64,000 nucleotides of DNA, from assembly GCF_025165795.1 (NCBI RefSeq), contig NZ_JAJAGO010000006.1, forward strand, positions 124,001-188,000, read 5' to 3'. Shown one piece after another: positions 35,714 through 45,778 of the stretch. Position 1 is the stretch's first letter. Every line of letters begins with the position of its first letter. The notes under the pieces are model-generated. The model did no database searches and had not been told where the DNA came from. It saw nothing but the letters and a program-made list of their open reading frames with translations. Source of the DNA: Streptomyces gossypii. GTDB lineage: Bacteria; Actinomycetota; Actinomycetes; Streptomycetales; Streptomycetaceae. The position numbers and the translations under genes were made by a program.

Positions 35714-37461
35714 TCCGCATGCTGCTCCGCGTGCTGGGACGCGAGTACGCCCAGCCGATGCGCCGCACCATCGCCCTGATGACGGCCGCCGCGGTGGTCG
35801 AGGGCTTGTCCTACGCACTGCTGGTTCCCGTGCTGCGGGCGCTGTTCGGGGGCACCCCCTCAGATGCGCGGCCCTGGCTGATCGCGTTCGGAGCCGCGGT
35901 CGCGGTCTACGCGGTGCTGCGCTTCGTCGGCGATCTGTCCGGGTTCCGCGGCGGTACCACGCTGTTGCGCGGCATGTACCACCGTCTCGGTGATCATCTG
36001 GCCCGCCTGCCCCTCGGCTGGTACAGCGCAAGCCGCGTCGGGGAGGTGTCCGTGCTGGCCAGCAGCGGCGTCCTGCAGGCGATGAGCGTGATCGCTCATC
36101 TGCTGTCACCGCTGATCTCCGCCTGTGTCACTCCCCTGACGATCGTTGTCGTGATGCTTGCCTTCAACTGGCAGATGGGGCTGGCCGCGTTGGCCGCCGT
36201 ACCGATCGTGGCGGCGATCCAGATCTGGACGGGGCGCTCATCGGCCGCCACCGACGCGGAGCGCGCCGCGGGTGAGCGTGACTCCGCCGGGCGGGTCATC
36301 GAGTACCTCCAGGCCCAGCCGGTGCTGCGAGCCGGCGGCCGGAGTGCCGAACGCTTCCGGTTGCTCGACGACTCGCTTCAGGAAGTCCAGGGCGCGTCCC
36401 GCCGTTCCACGTTCTCCGCGCTGCCCGGCGTCTTGGGCCTGGCGCTGACCGTGCAGGCGGTGTTCACCGTGCTGCTGGCCCTGGGCGCCTACCTCGCGCT
36501 CGGCGGGAACGCCGAAACGCCGGAGGTCCTGACGCTCCTGGTGCTGGCCGCCCGCTGCGCGGATCCGCTGCTGTCGCTGGCGGAGATGGGCGGCACACTC
36601 CGCAGCGCACGTTCCGAACTGGCCAGGCTCGACACGGTGTTGCGCACCGAGCCGCTGCCGGAGGCTCGCCAACCGGTCCAGCCGCTGCGCCACGACCTGA
36701 GGTTCGACTCCGTCGCCTTCCGGCATGGCGACCGCACGGTGCTCGACGGCGTGTCGCTGTCGGTGCCGGAGGGACAGCGGCTCGCGGTCGTCGGACCGTC
36801 GGGCGCCGGTAAGAGCACCTTGCTGCAGCTGATCGCGCGGTTCTACGACGTGGACGCGGGCGCGGTGCGCGTGGGGGGTGTGGACGTGCGCGCCATCAGC
36901 ACCGAGGGGCTGATGGCGCAGATCGCCATCGTCTTCCAGGACGTCTACCTCTTCGACGGCACGATCGAGGACAACATACGTCTCGGCCGTCCCGACGCCG
37001 AGGAAGCCGAGGTACGTGCGGCAGCCGCCGCGGCGCAGCTGGACGAAGTGATCGAGCGGCTGCCCAGAGGATGGGCGACGAACGTCGGCGAGGGCGGCGC
37101 ACTGCTGTCGGGCGGTGAGCGCCAGCGCGTCTCGATCGCGCGGGCGCTGCTGAAGAACGCGCCCATCGTGCTGCTGGACGAGGTGACCTCCGCCCTGGAT
37201 CCGGTGAACGAGGCGGCCGTCCACGAGGGTGTCGAGCGACTGATGGCGGGCCGGACGGTGGTGATGGTGGCCCATCGGATGCGGACCGTCCGGCGCACCC
37301 ATCGCGTCGTCTTCCTGGAGGGCGGCGGAATCGTGGAGGCAGGCAGCCATGAGGAGCTGCTGCGCCGCGGTGGCCGCTACGCCGACTTCTGGAACCTCTC
37401 CATGGCACCGGTGGCGGGTGAAGGAGACGAACTGGAAGGAACGGGCTCTCCTGCTCGGTGA
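35710..37461 (+). CDS. IrtB/YbtQ-like ABC transporter half (permease-ATPase)
   Basis: 583 aa partner of the preceding protein. Membrane helices lie around residues 20-290. The ATPase has Walker A VGPSGAGKSTLLQLI, FQDVYLFDGTIEDNIRLG (Q-loop region), signature LSGGERQRVSIARAL, and Walker B IVLLDEVTSALDPVNE. The ATGA overlap fixes equal synthesis of both halves. As a pair with the esterase upstream it suggests uptake and hydrolysis of a siderophore-like compound, but export is equally possible for this fold. Confidence 0.85.
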   Translation: MIRMLLRVLGREYAQPMRRTIALMTAAAVVEGLSYALLVPVLRALFGGTPSDARPWLIAFGAAVAVYAVLRFVGDLSGFRGGTTLLRGMYHRLGDHLARLPLGWYSASRVGEVSVLASSGVLQAMSVIAHLLSPLISACVTPLTIVVVMLAFNWQMGLAALAAVPIVAAIQIWTGRSSAATDAERAAGERDSAGRVIEYLQAQPVLRAGGRSAERFRLLDDSLQEVQGASRRSTFSALPGVLGLALTVQAVFTVLLALGAYLALGGNAETPEVLTLLVLAARCADPLLSLAEMGGTLRSARSELARLDTVLRTEPLPEARQPVQPLRHDLRFDSVAFRHGDRTVLDGVSLSVPEGQRLAVVGPSGAGKSTLLQLIARFYDVDAGAVRVGGVDVRAISTEGLMAQIAIVFQDVYLFDGTIEDNIRLGRPDAEEAEVRAAAAAAQLDEVIERLPRGWATNVGEGGALLSGGERQRVSIARALLKNAPIVLLDEVTSALDPVNEAAVHEGVERLMAGRTVVMVAHRMRTVRRTHRVVFLEGGGIVEAGSHEELLRRGGRYADFWNLSMAPVAGEGDELEGTGSPAR

Positions 37462-37467
37462 GGCCTT

Positions 37468-38805
<1,338 letters not shown>

Positions 38806-38818
38806 TTATGCTCTGCGT

Positions 38819-38835
38819 GTTCGGTTATTCCGAAC
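38819..38835. promoter_or_regulatory. LysR-type operator between dgdA and dgdR
   Basis: GTTCGG-N5-CCGAAC is a perfect 6+6 dyad; it contains T-N11-A, the hallmark of LysR-family sites. It lies 59 bp from the dgdA start and 29 bp from the LysR start, positioned to control both. Confidence 0.72.
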
Positions 38836-38863
38836 AACTGGCCGACTTACCGAAGGTCACCCT

Positions 38864-39778
38864 GTGCTGAATCCGTGGCGGCTGCGCCTGCTCACCCAGC
38901 TGGAGAGCCTCGGCACCATCCGGGCCGTGGCCGAGGCGCTCGACATGAGCCCGTCCTCCGTCTCGCAGCAGCTCTCCGTACTGCAGCGCGAGTCGCGAGC
39001 GGTGCTGCTGGAGCACCACGGCCGGCGGGTCAGCCTGACGCCCGCGGGCGTACGGCTGGCGGCACACGCGCGGGAGATCCTCCGGCATATCGAGGTGGCC
39101 GAGGCGGACCTCACCGAGCGGCGCACCGAACCGGTCGGCGAGGTGCGCGTCGCCGCCTTCTCCAGTGCACTGCACGCCCTCGTACTGCCCGTGGCCGCCC
39201 AGCTGCGGCAGGTCCACCCCCGGCTCCAGATCTCCACAACCGAGCTCGAACCGCACCACAGCCTCCAGGCGCTGCAGCGCGGGGACGTCGACCTCGCCGT
39301 GATCTACGATCTGGCCGACGGGTGGCTCCCCGTCGACGACCAGATCCGCCGGGTCACGCTCAGCAGCGACCCGGTGGTCCTCGTACTCCCCCAGGGGCAC
39401 CCGGGTGCCGAGGCCCCCTCGTGCGATCTGGCCGCGATGGCCGGGGAGCGCTGGGCGATGGACCAGCCCGGCTGCTATCTGTGCGAACTCATCACCCGCC
39501 TGTGCCGGAAGGCGGGTTTCGAGCCCGTCATCGCGGGCCGGTACGCCAGTTACGCGCTGCTGCTGGAGCACGTGCAGGCGGGGCTGGCCGTCGCCGCCCT
39601 GCCCGCGCTCGCGGTCGACGCGCGGTACGACGTACAGGTGCGCGCACTCACCCCCGCGCTGACCCGCACCATCCTCGCCGCCCTACCGGCCGGACCGCCG
39701 CCGCTGCCCGCGGCGCAGCTCGTCCTGCACCGGCTGCGTGCCCGCGGAGAGGCGCTGAGGCGGCCTACTCCTCGATAG
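38864..39778 (+). CDS. dgdR: LysR-family regulator of dgdA
   Basis: 304 aa. The winged helix is at the N-terminus (LRLLTQLESLGTIRAVAEAL, SPSSVSQQLSVLQRE) and a LysR substrate-binding domain follows (VGEVRVAAFSSALHALVLP). The GTG at 38864 has GAAGGT 6 bases upstream. Adjacency and divergence match the DgdR/DgdA pair of Burkholderia, so it probably represses dgdA until a dialkylglycine is present. The symbol is by context. Its 3' end overlaps the convergent RraA-family gene by 14 bp. Confidence 0.78.
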   Translation: MLNPWRLRLLTQLESLGTIRAVAEALDMSPSSVSQQLSVLQRESRAVLLEHHGRRVSLTPAGVRLAAHAREILRHIEVAEADLTERRTEPVGEVRVAAFSSALHALVLPVAAQLRQVHPRLQISTTELEPHHSLQALQRGDVDLAVIYDLADGWLPVDDQIRRVTLSSDPVVLVLPQGHPGAEAPSCDLAAMAGERWAMDQPGCYLCELITRLCRKAGFEPVIAGRYASYALLLEHVQAGLAVAALPALAVDARYDVQVRALTPALTRTILAALPAGPPPLPAAQLVLHRLRARGEALRRPTPR

Positions 39779-40457
39779 CTCCGCCGATGCCCCTGAGATG
39801 GTGCCGGAAGGTGTACGAGGGGTCGGCGGCGTGGCGCGTCAGATAGTCGTCGAAGCGCGTCTGCTCGCGCAGCGACTCCCCCTGCCGGATCCTGCCGGCC
39901 TGTTCGCGCTCGGTCCGCAGAATGTGCCGCGCCGTCTCCAGCACTTGCCCGGCCCAGTCGGCGGCGACGAACAGCACGCCGTCCTCATCGCCGAAGACCA
40001 TGTCGTCCGCGCCCACCAGATGCGGTCCGAAGCGTGCGGCGAGCAGCGCCTCCGGCTCGCGCTCGTCCAACCGCACGGGGCCGGGCGGGTAGCTGCCGTA
40101 GCTGAACACCGGGAGGCCGATCTCCGCCAGCTCCGGCGTGTCCCGGTGGAGTCCCCACACCGCCAGGCCCGCCACGCCCGCCGTCCCGGCCTCGAGTACC
40201 GCCAGGTCGCCGACGCACGCTTCGTCCGATCGCCCGCCGTTGTCGATGACCAGCACATCACCCGGCTCGGCCCTGGCGAACGCCTCCAGGAAGACGTCGA
40301 CACTGCCGTAGTGCCGCGCGGGCAACGCGCGCCCCGCGATCCGGTGACCCGGGACGACCGCGCTGATGCCGGGCGGCGCGACGCGCAGCGGCAGGCCGTG
40401 GCGGACACAGGCGTCGGCCACCAGGGGCGTGGAGAGGTCGGCGAAATCCTCCAGCAT
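39765..40457 (-). CDS. RraA-family protein (HMG/CHA aldolase-like)
   Basis: 230 aa. The RraA fold is recognised from LSTPLVADACVRHG, GDVLVIDNGGRSDEACVGDLAVLEA and VAGLAVWGLHRDTPEL. The D and R residues in the second segment would bind a divalent metal and 4-carboxy-4-hydroxy-2-oxoadipate-type substrates in aldolase members. Others in the family only inhibit RNase E, or have unknown substrates. No clear pathway partner adjoins. The name dimethylmenaquinone methyltransferase, often attached to this family, is a historical error. Confidence 0.75.
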   Translation of the reverse strand: MLEDFADLSTPLVADACVRHGLPLRVAPPGISAVVPGHRIAGRALPARHYGSVDVFLEAFARAEPGDVLVIDNGGRSDEACVGDLAVLEAGTAGVAGLAVWGLHRDTPELAEIGLPVFSYGSYPPGPVRLDEREPEALLAARFGPHLVGADDMVFGDEDGVLFVAADWAGQVLETARHILRTEREQAGRIRQGESLREQTRFDDYLTRHAADPSYTFRHHLRGIGGAIEE

Positions 40458-40592
40458 GAGGTGCTCCCTGCTCGGGCCCGGCCGCCCGTGACGGCGCGGG
40501 TGTGATGGGCGGTGCCGTGAGCCTACGGGGAGGACCGGGCTGCCAGGGCCTCACGACGCGCAGAGGGCAGGGGCGCGGAGGGGGCGAGCGCT

Positions 40593-40631
40593 CGAGAGGC
40601 CCCGGCCGCGCGGCGCGGCCGGGGCCTCTCG
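40593..40631. terminator. Long terminator hairpin
   Basis: An 18-bp perfect stem closed by a CGG loop; the left arm starts CGAGAGGCCCCGG. It is the main feature of the 352-bp gap 40458-40809. It lies downstream of the minus-strand epimerase gene ending at 40810. The gap also holds the promoter of the RraA-family gene, but nothing else is recognisable. Confidence 0.85.
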
Positions 40632-40809
40632 TCTCCCCCCGTCGAACGCTCCGTTGGATTCCCCCCAGGGAGGCGCCGACACTGGTGTGACCCACGGCTC
40701 AGTGGAAGGGTTGTACGGCTGCGGAAACTTTTCTTCGGAGGCGCTCTCCCGACGGGCTTCACCGGGACGGGCTTCTTTGGGACGGACGGTTCGCCGCGGG
40801 CCCGGCCCG

Positions 40810-41643
40810 TCAGTCCAGCACGTGCCGTACGTAGCGCCGGGCAGTCTCGGCCAGCACCTCCTCGCCGTCGCCCGCCCACAGCTCCTCGTTGAAGATCTCC
40901 ACCTCGACCGGCCCGTCGTACCCCGCCGCGTCGACGCTTTCGCGGAAGGCGCGCAGGTCGATCGAGCCGTCGCCCAGCTGTCCGCGCCCGGTCAGGACCC
41001 CGGCGGGAAGCGGCGTGATCCAGTCCGCGAGCTGGAAGGAGGCGATCCGCCCGGCCGCCCCCGCCCGCACCAGCTGCTCGGGCACCCGCTCGTCCCACCA
41101 CAGGTGATAGGTGTCCACCACCACGCCGACCTGTTCCGCCGGGAACCGTTCGGCAAGCTCCAGGGCCTGGCCGAAGGTGGAGACCACGCATCTGTCCGCG
41201 GCGTACATCGGGTGCAGCGCCTCGATCGCCAGCCGTACGCCGTGCCGCAGGGCGTACGGACCCAGCTCGGCCAGTGCCTCGGCGATGCGTTCCCGCGCAC
41301 CGGGCAGATCGCTGCTGCCCTCGGGCAGCCCGCCGCAGACCAGCACCAGGGTGTCGGTGCCGAGGGTCGCGGCCTCGTCGACGGCCCGCTGGTTGTCGGC
41401 AAGCGCCAGACGGCGCTCCTGGGCCCCGACGGCGGTGAGGAACCCGCCCCGGCAGAGCGAGCTGACCCGCAGCCCGGCCTCGCGGACCAGCTTCGCCGCC
41501 GCCTCCGTGCCGTACTCCTGCACGGGCTCACGCCACAGCCCGACGTACGGCACCCCCATCCGCGCGCTCGCCGCGACGAGTTCGGGGAGCGGAAGCTGCT
41601 TGACCGTCATCTGGTTGATGGAGAAGCGTGCGAGAGCGCTCAT
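40810..41643 (-). CDS. Sugar phosphate isomerase/epimerase (TIM barrel)
   Basis: 277 aa AP-endonuclease-2-type barrel. Likely metal ligands are E in LAIEALHPMYA, D and H in VVVDTYHLWWD, and E in VEVEIFNEEL. RFSINQMTVKQLPL is the usual start of the actinobacterial group. It is last in a three-gene coupled operon with a DUF993 protein and a Gfo/Idh/MocA dehydrogenase. Such trios oxidise a sugar or cyclitol to a keto form, then isomerise or eliminate it. The substrate is not known. Confidence 0.8.
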   Translation of the reverse strand: MSALARFSINQMTVKQLPLPELVAASARMGVPYVGLWREPVQEYGTEAAAKLVREAGLRVSSLCRGGFLTAVGAQERRLALADNQRAVDEAATLGTDTLVLVCGGLPEGSSDLPGARERIAEALAELGPYALRHGVRLAIEALHPMYAADRCVVSTFGQALELAERFPAEQVGVVVDTYHLWWDERVPEQLVRAGAAGRIASFQLADWITPLPAGVLTGRGQLGDGSIDLRAFRESVDAAGYDGPVEVEIFNEELWAGDGEEVLAETARRYVRHVLD

Positions 41644-42776
41644 GAGCCGACTCCGTGGACGGAGAGAAGGCGGGTCATCCGGGCCTGCGCCAGATCCGGA
41701 TCGGGGAAGAGACCCAGCTCCTCGGCTAGCTGGTGCGCGCGCCGCAGATGGGTCAGTGAACGGGCCGACTGGAGCCCGCCGACCATGGTGAAGTGATCCT
41801 GGTGCCCGGCGAGCCAGGCGAGCAGGACCACGCCTGTCTTGTAGAAGCGCGTCGGCGGCTCGAAGAGATGCCGGGCGAGCGGGACGGTGCGGTCCAGCAC
41901 CGCACGGAAGCCCGGCACATCGCCCGCGTCCAACGACCGCAGGGCCTGCGCGGCGAGCGGGGCGAGCGGGTCGAAGACGCCGAGCAGCGCGTGGCTGAAG
42001 CCCTCCGCATCGCCCGCGATCAGCTCGGGGTAGTGGAAGTCGTCGCCGGTGTAGCAGCGCACTCCCTCCGGCAGCCGTCGGCGCAGATCGGTCTCACGCC
42101 CGGCGTCCAGCAGCGAGATCTTCACCCCGTCCACCTTGTCCGGGTGGGCGGAGAGGATCTCCAGGAAGGTGTCGGTCGCCTCATCCAGATCCGTGCTGCC
42201 CCAGTAGCCGGTCAGCGCGGGGTCGAACATCGGGCCGAGCCAGTGCAGGATGACGGGCCCGGACGCCTGCCGCAGCAGTTCGCCGTAGACCTCCGCGTAG
42301 TCCTGCGGACCGCGTGCGCGGGCCGCCAGATCGCGCGAGGCCATCAGGATGGGCTGCGCGCCGCAGCCCTCCACCAGCTCCAGCTGCTCCTCGTACGCGG
42401 CCCGGACCGCGGACAGACCCGCCGGGGCGGGCGGGCCCTCGGGATCGGCCGGGGGCGTGGCGAGCTGGTCGGTACCGACTCCGCAGGCCAGCTGCCCGCC
42501 CACCGCCCGCGCCTCCGCCGCCGAGCGCCGGATCAGCTCCCGCGCGCCCTCCGGGTCCAGCCCCATGCCGCGCTGCGCGGTGTCCATGGCCTCCGCCACA
42601 CCCAGGCCGTGCGACCAGAGGTGGCGGCGGAAGGCGAGTGTCGCGTCCCAGTCGAGCACGGCCGGGCCGTCCGGGGAGACGTCGGCGTGCGGGTCGGCGA
42701 CGACATGCGCCGCAGCGAAGAACGTACGGGAGGTACCGGCGACGCCGGCGGCAGCGGCCGCGCGGTTGCCCGTCAC
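41640..42776 (-). CDS. DUF993 protein (dihydrodipicolinate synthase-like barrel)
   Basis: 378 aa. The sequence shows a (beta/alpha)8 pattern: VLDWDATLAFRRHLWSHGLG, QPILMASRDLAARARGPQDY, VDGVKISLLDAG with a potential Schiff-base lysine, and CYTGDDFHYPELIAGD. It is annotated only as DUF993 or DHDPS-like in related genomes, which suggests an aldolase or lyase. The GTG at 42776 overlaps the dehydrogenase stop, and its stop overlaps the next ATG, so the three genes are translated together. Confidence 0.75.
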   Translation of the reverse strand: MTGNRAAAAAGVAGTSRTFFAAAHVVADPHADVSPDGPAVLDWDATLAFRRHLWSHGLGVAEAMDTAQRGMGLDPEGARELIRRSAAEARAVGGQLACGVGTDQLATPPADPEGPPAPAGLSAVRAAYEEQLELVEGCGAQPILMASRDLAARARGPQDYAEVYGELLRQASGPVILHWLGPMFDPALTGYWGSTDLDEATDTFLEILSAHPDKVDGVKISLLDAGRETDLRRRLPEGVRCYTGDDFHYPELIAGDAEGFSHALLGVFDPLAPLAAQALRSLDAGDVPGFRAVLDRTVPLARHLFEPPTRFYKTGVVLLAWLAGHQDHFTMVGGLQSARSLTHLRRAHQLAEELGLFPDPDLAQARMTRLLSVHGVGS

Positions 42777-43930
42777 AGCGTCAGCTCCGGCACGTCCAGC
42801 CTCCGGCCCTCGGCCGAGGACCGCAGCCCCAGCTCCGCCAGCTGCACCCCGCGCGCGCCCGCGAGCAGGTCCCGTGACCACGGGCCGCCGTGTGCCACAT
42901 GGCGCAGGAACTCCTCCCACTGGAGCTTGAAGCCGTTGTCGAACTCCCCGTTGTCCGGCACGTCCTGCCACTGCCCGCGGAAGTCCTCACTGAGCGGGAC
43001 GTCCGGGTTCCACACCGGCTTGGAGGTGGCGGAGCGGTGCTGTGCACGGCAGTTCCGCAGGCCCGCCACGGCCGAGCCGTGCGTACCGTCGACCTGGAAC
43101 TCCACCAGCTCGTCGCGGTTGACGCGCACCGCCCAGGAGGAGTTGATCTGGGCGACGATCCCGCCCTCCAGCTCGAAGATCCCGTACGCGGCGTCGTCGG
43201 CGGTTGCCTCGTAGGGCTTCCCCCGCTCGTCCCAGCGGCGCGGGATGTGGGTGGTGGCGAGCGCCTGCACCGACCGCACCGGGCCGAACAGGTCGTGCAG
43301 CAGATACTCCCAGTGCGGGAACATGTCGGCGACGATGCCACCGCCTTCCTCCGCACGGTAGTTCCAGGCGGGGCGCTGCGACTCCTGCCAGTCGCCCTCG
43401 AAGACCCAGTAGCCGAACTCCCCGCGCACCGAGAGGATCTCGCCGAAGAAGCCGCCGTCGATCAGCCGCTTCAGCTTCTGCAGGCCCGGCAGGTAGAGCT
43501 TGTCCTGCACCACACCGTGCCGTACGTCCGCCGCGCGCGCGAGCCGGGCCAGTTCGAGCGCCCCGGGCAGCCCCAGCGCGGTCGGCTTCTCGGTGTAGAT
43601 GTGCTTGCCCGCGGCGATGGCCCTGCGCAGGGCGTCCTCCCGGGCGGAGGTCACCTGGGCGTCGAAGTAGATGTCCACGGTGTCGTCCGCGAGGACGGCG
43701 TCCAGGTCGGTGCTGACCGCTTCGGCATCCAGACCGTGCCGCTCAGCGAGGGCACGGAGCGCATGTTCCCGGCGGCCCACGAGCACCGGTTCGGGCCACA
43801 GCACGGTGCCGTCGCCGAGATCGAGACCACCCTCCTCGCGCAGGGCGAGCAGGGAACGCACCAGGTGCTGGCGGTACCCCATCCGGCCGGTCACCCCGTT
43901 CATGGCGATGCGCAGCGTCTTACGTGTCAC
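42773..43930 (-). CDS. Gfo/Idh/MocA family dehydrogenase
   Basis: 385 aa, longer than usual. Rossmann motif MNGVTGRMGYRQHLV near residue 10, signature YTEKPTALGL (catalytic Lys) near residue 115, and GGIVADMFPHWEYLL containing the D-x3-H pair. The GTG at 43930 is preferred because GAGGAGAG lies 7 bases upstream; the GTG at 43936 is too close to it. First gene of the DUF993 operon, divergent from a LacI regulator across a 644-bp repeat-filled gap. It probably performs the first oxidation step on an unidentified sugar or cyclitol. Confidence 0.82.
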   Translation of the reverse strand: MTRKTLRIAMNGVTGRMGYRQHLVRSLLALREEGGLDLGDGTVLWPEPVLVGRREHALRALAERHGLDAEAVSTDLDAVLADDTVDIYFDAQVTSAREDALRRAIAAGKHIYTEKPTALGLPGALELARLARAADVRHGVVQDKLYLPGLQKLKRLIDGGFFGEILSVRGEFGYWVFEGDWQESQRPAWNYRAEEGGGIVADMFPHWEYLLHDLFGPVRSVQALATTHIPRRWDERGKPYEATADDAAYGIFELEGGIVAQINSSWAVRVNRDELVEFQVDGTHGSAVAGLRNCRAQHRSATSKPVWNPDVPLSEDFRGQWQDVPDNGEFDNGFKLQWEEFLRHVAHGGPWSRDLLAGARGVQLAELGLRSSAEGRRLDVPELTL

Positions 43931-43947
43931 GGGCACCTCTCCTCACA

Positions 43948-43959
43948 GAAAGCGCTTAC
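43948..43959. promoter_or_regulatory. LacI-type operator before the DUF993 operon
   Basis: GAAAGCGCTTAC, with the perfect core AAGCGCTT and a central CG, matches LacI-family operators. It lies 17 bp before the dehydrogenase start. A matching half-site CGCTTTC is found at 44543-44549, just before the divergent LacI gene. Confidence 0.6.
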
Positions 43960-44000
43960 TACGACTGACCCAATCACCTTCCCGACCGAGCGGCAAGCCC

Positions 44001-44102
44001 CTCCTGTGCGCTCGGCTCGCCTCCGGGCGCTCGTACCCGGTGTCGACACTCCTCCTGTGCGCTCGGCTCGCCTCCGGGCGCTCGTACCCGGTGTCGACAC
44101 TC
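44001..44102. repeat. 51-bp perfect tandem duplication
   Basis: The unit starting CTCCTGTGCGCTCGG at 44001 is repeated without change from 44052. The second copy forms the outer end of the inverted repeat described next. The unit includes GTGTCGACAC, a perfect 10-bp palindrome. Confidence 0.9.
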
Positions 44103-44525
44103 CTCGACACTGCACTCGCTCGTACCTCGCTCACTTGGTCTCGTCACTTTCGACACCGGCGCGCCCTTCGGCTCGCTCGCTGAGGCTCACTTCGTTCGCG
44201 AGCCGATACCGCACTGTCTGAGCCTGCGGGTTTTGACGCTCAGCCCTGGCCCGGCCGTGAGCCACACACGGCGCCCGCCTCGCCTCGGCCGTGAGCCGGT
44301 ACCGCACCGTCTGTGCCTGCGCGGGGTTCGCGGTGTCTGTGGCCGCGGAGGACCGCTGTGGGCAGCGGTGTCCCGGGGGAGCGGAGCGAGTGAGGCTCAG
44401 CGAGCGAGCCGAAGCGGGCGCCGGTGTCGAAAGTGACGAAGCCCAGTGAGCGAGGTACGAGCGAGTGCAGCGCTGAGGAGTGTCGACATCGGGTACGAGC
44501 CCGCGGAGGCGAGCCGAGCGCATAA
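44057..44525. repeat. Long foldback (inverted) repeat in a divergent promoter region
   Basis: Left arm about 44057-44190 and right arm about 44390-44525 are inverted copies, about 90 percent identical by hand alignment (roughly 13 differences in 136 positions). The 200-bp centre holds a direct repeat: GAGCCGATACCGCAC at 44200 recurs as GAGCCGGTACCGCAC at 44293. No transposase is present. The 644-bp gap 43931-44574 is mostly this element, between the two LacI-type half-sites. Confidence 0.8.
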
Positions 44526-44574
44526 GAAGAGTGAGAACATGACGCTTTCCGTAACCGGTAGCCGTGGAGGAACG

Positions 44575-45669
44575 ATGGCAGTGACCCTGGCCGATGTGGC
44601 CGCACGGGCAGGGGTTTCCGCGGCTACCGTCTCGCGGGTGCTCAGTGGCAACTATCCCGTGGCGGACACGACGCGGACCCGGGTGCTGCGCGCGGTCGAC
44701 GACCTGGAGTACGTCGTCAACGGCCCGGCTAGCGCGCTGGCCGCCGCCACGTCCGATCTGATCGGCGTGCTCGTCAACGACATCGCGGACCCGTTCTTCG
44801 GCATCATCGCGGGCGCGGTGCAGAGCGAGATAGGGGACGGCAAGCTCGCCGTCGTCTGCAACACGGGTGGGTCGCCGGAGCGTGAGCTGACCTATCTCAC
44901 CCTGCTCCAGCGTCAGCGGGCCGCGGCTGTGGTGATCACCGGCGGCGCCGTCGACGACGACGCGCACCAGGCCGCGCTGGCCGCCCGGCTGCGGCGGCTC
45001 TCCGACGGCGGGACACAGGTGGTGCTCTGCGGCCGGTCGCCCCTGCCCGGCACCGCTCCGGCCGGGGCGACGCCCTCCGGGCGGGACACCGGAGCGGAGC
45101 CCGGCGGGATTGTCACGCTCGCCTTCGACAACACCGGCGGGGCCCAGCGGCTTACCGAACACCTGCTGACCCTCGGCCACCGGCACATCGGCTGCGTCGC
45201 CGGGCCCGCCGACCGTACGACCTCCCGGCACCGCCTCGAAGGGCACCGCAGGGCGCTGACGGCACGGGGACTGCCCACCGAGGACGAACGGCTGACCGTG
45301 CACGGCGGCGCGTACGACCGCGCGGCCGGTTACGACGGCGCGCTGGAACTGCTGCGCCGCGCGCCGGAACTGACGGCCGTGCTGGCCGCCAACGACACCG
45401 TCGCGCTCGGCGTCTGTGCCGCTCTGCGCGACCAGGGTCTGCGGATTCCCGAGGATGTCTCCGTTGCGGGCTTCGACGATCTGCCCGCCAGTCAGGACGC
45501 GGGTCCGCCGCTGAGCACTGTGCGGCTGCCGCTGCACAGCGCTGGTGCCCGCGCCGGGCGGCTGGCGGTCGGCCGGGAGGGTGCGCCTCCCGGGGGCGTG
45601 ACGACCGTACGGGCGGAGCTGATCTCGCGGGCGTCCACGGCTCCTCCGCCGCACCGTCCGTCTCGCTGA
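44575..45669 (+). CDS. LacI-family regulator of the DUF993 sugar operon
   Basis: 364 aa. HTH and hinge at the N-terminus (TLADVAARAGVSAATVSRVL), then a sugar-binding regulatory domain (GVLVNDIADPFFGIIAGAV, VAGFDDLPASQDAGPPLSTVRL). The ATG at 44575 follows TGGAGG; longer in-frame starts exist but read through the foldback repeat. Divergent from the dehydrogenase gene with LacI-type half-sites on both sides, so it is the likely repressor of that operon. An insert around residues 155-175 is rich in Gly, Pro and Ala. Confidence 0.85.
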   Translation: MAVTLADVAARAGVSAATVSRVLSGNYPVADTTRTRVLRAVDDLEYVVNGPASALAAATSDLIGVLVNDIADPFFGIIAGAVQSEIGDGKLAVVCNTGGSPERELTYLTLLQRQRAAAVVITGGAVDDDAHQAALAARLRRLSDGGTQVVLCGRSPLPGTAPAGATPSGRDTGAEPGGIVTLAFDNTGGAQRLTEHLLTLGHRHIGCVAGPADRTTSRHRLEGHRRALTARGLPTEDERLTVHGGAYDRAAGYDGALELLRRAPELTAVLAANDTVALGVCAALRDQGLRIPEDVSVAGFDDLPASQDAGPPLSTVRLPLHSAGARAGRLAVGREGAPPGGVTTVRAELISRASTAPPPHRPSR

Positions 45670-45732
45670 TCTCCCTCTTCCGGGTGAGGCTCCTCCGGAG
45701 GCTCTTCCGTCCGGGCCATGGCGGGGATATCT

Positions 45733-45745
45733 TTGACTGAGTCAA
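45733..45745. promoter_or_regulatory. MarR-type operator
   Basis: TTGAC-TGA-GTCAA is a perfect 5+5 dyad 34 bp before the MarR-GNAT fusion gene. This form, TTGACT then AGTCAA, is typical of autoregulated MarR genes in actinobacteria. Confidence 0.65.
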
Positions 45746-45778
45746 GGAATCTCGCCGGGGCAGGCCGGAGGTACAGAG

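Noticed and set aside
44001..44102. CRISPR-like repeat array
   Set aside because: Only two units, directly abutting without spacers; no cas genes. It is a tandem duplication.
44446..44574. N-terminal extension of the LacI gene through the foldback repeat
   Set aside because: The same peptide phase occurs in the other repeat arm without a gene behind it, and a better start with TGGAGG lies at 44575.
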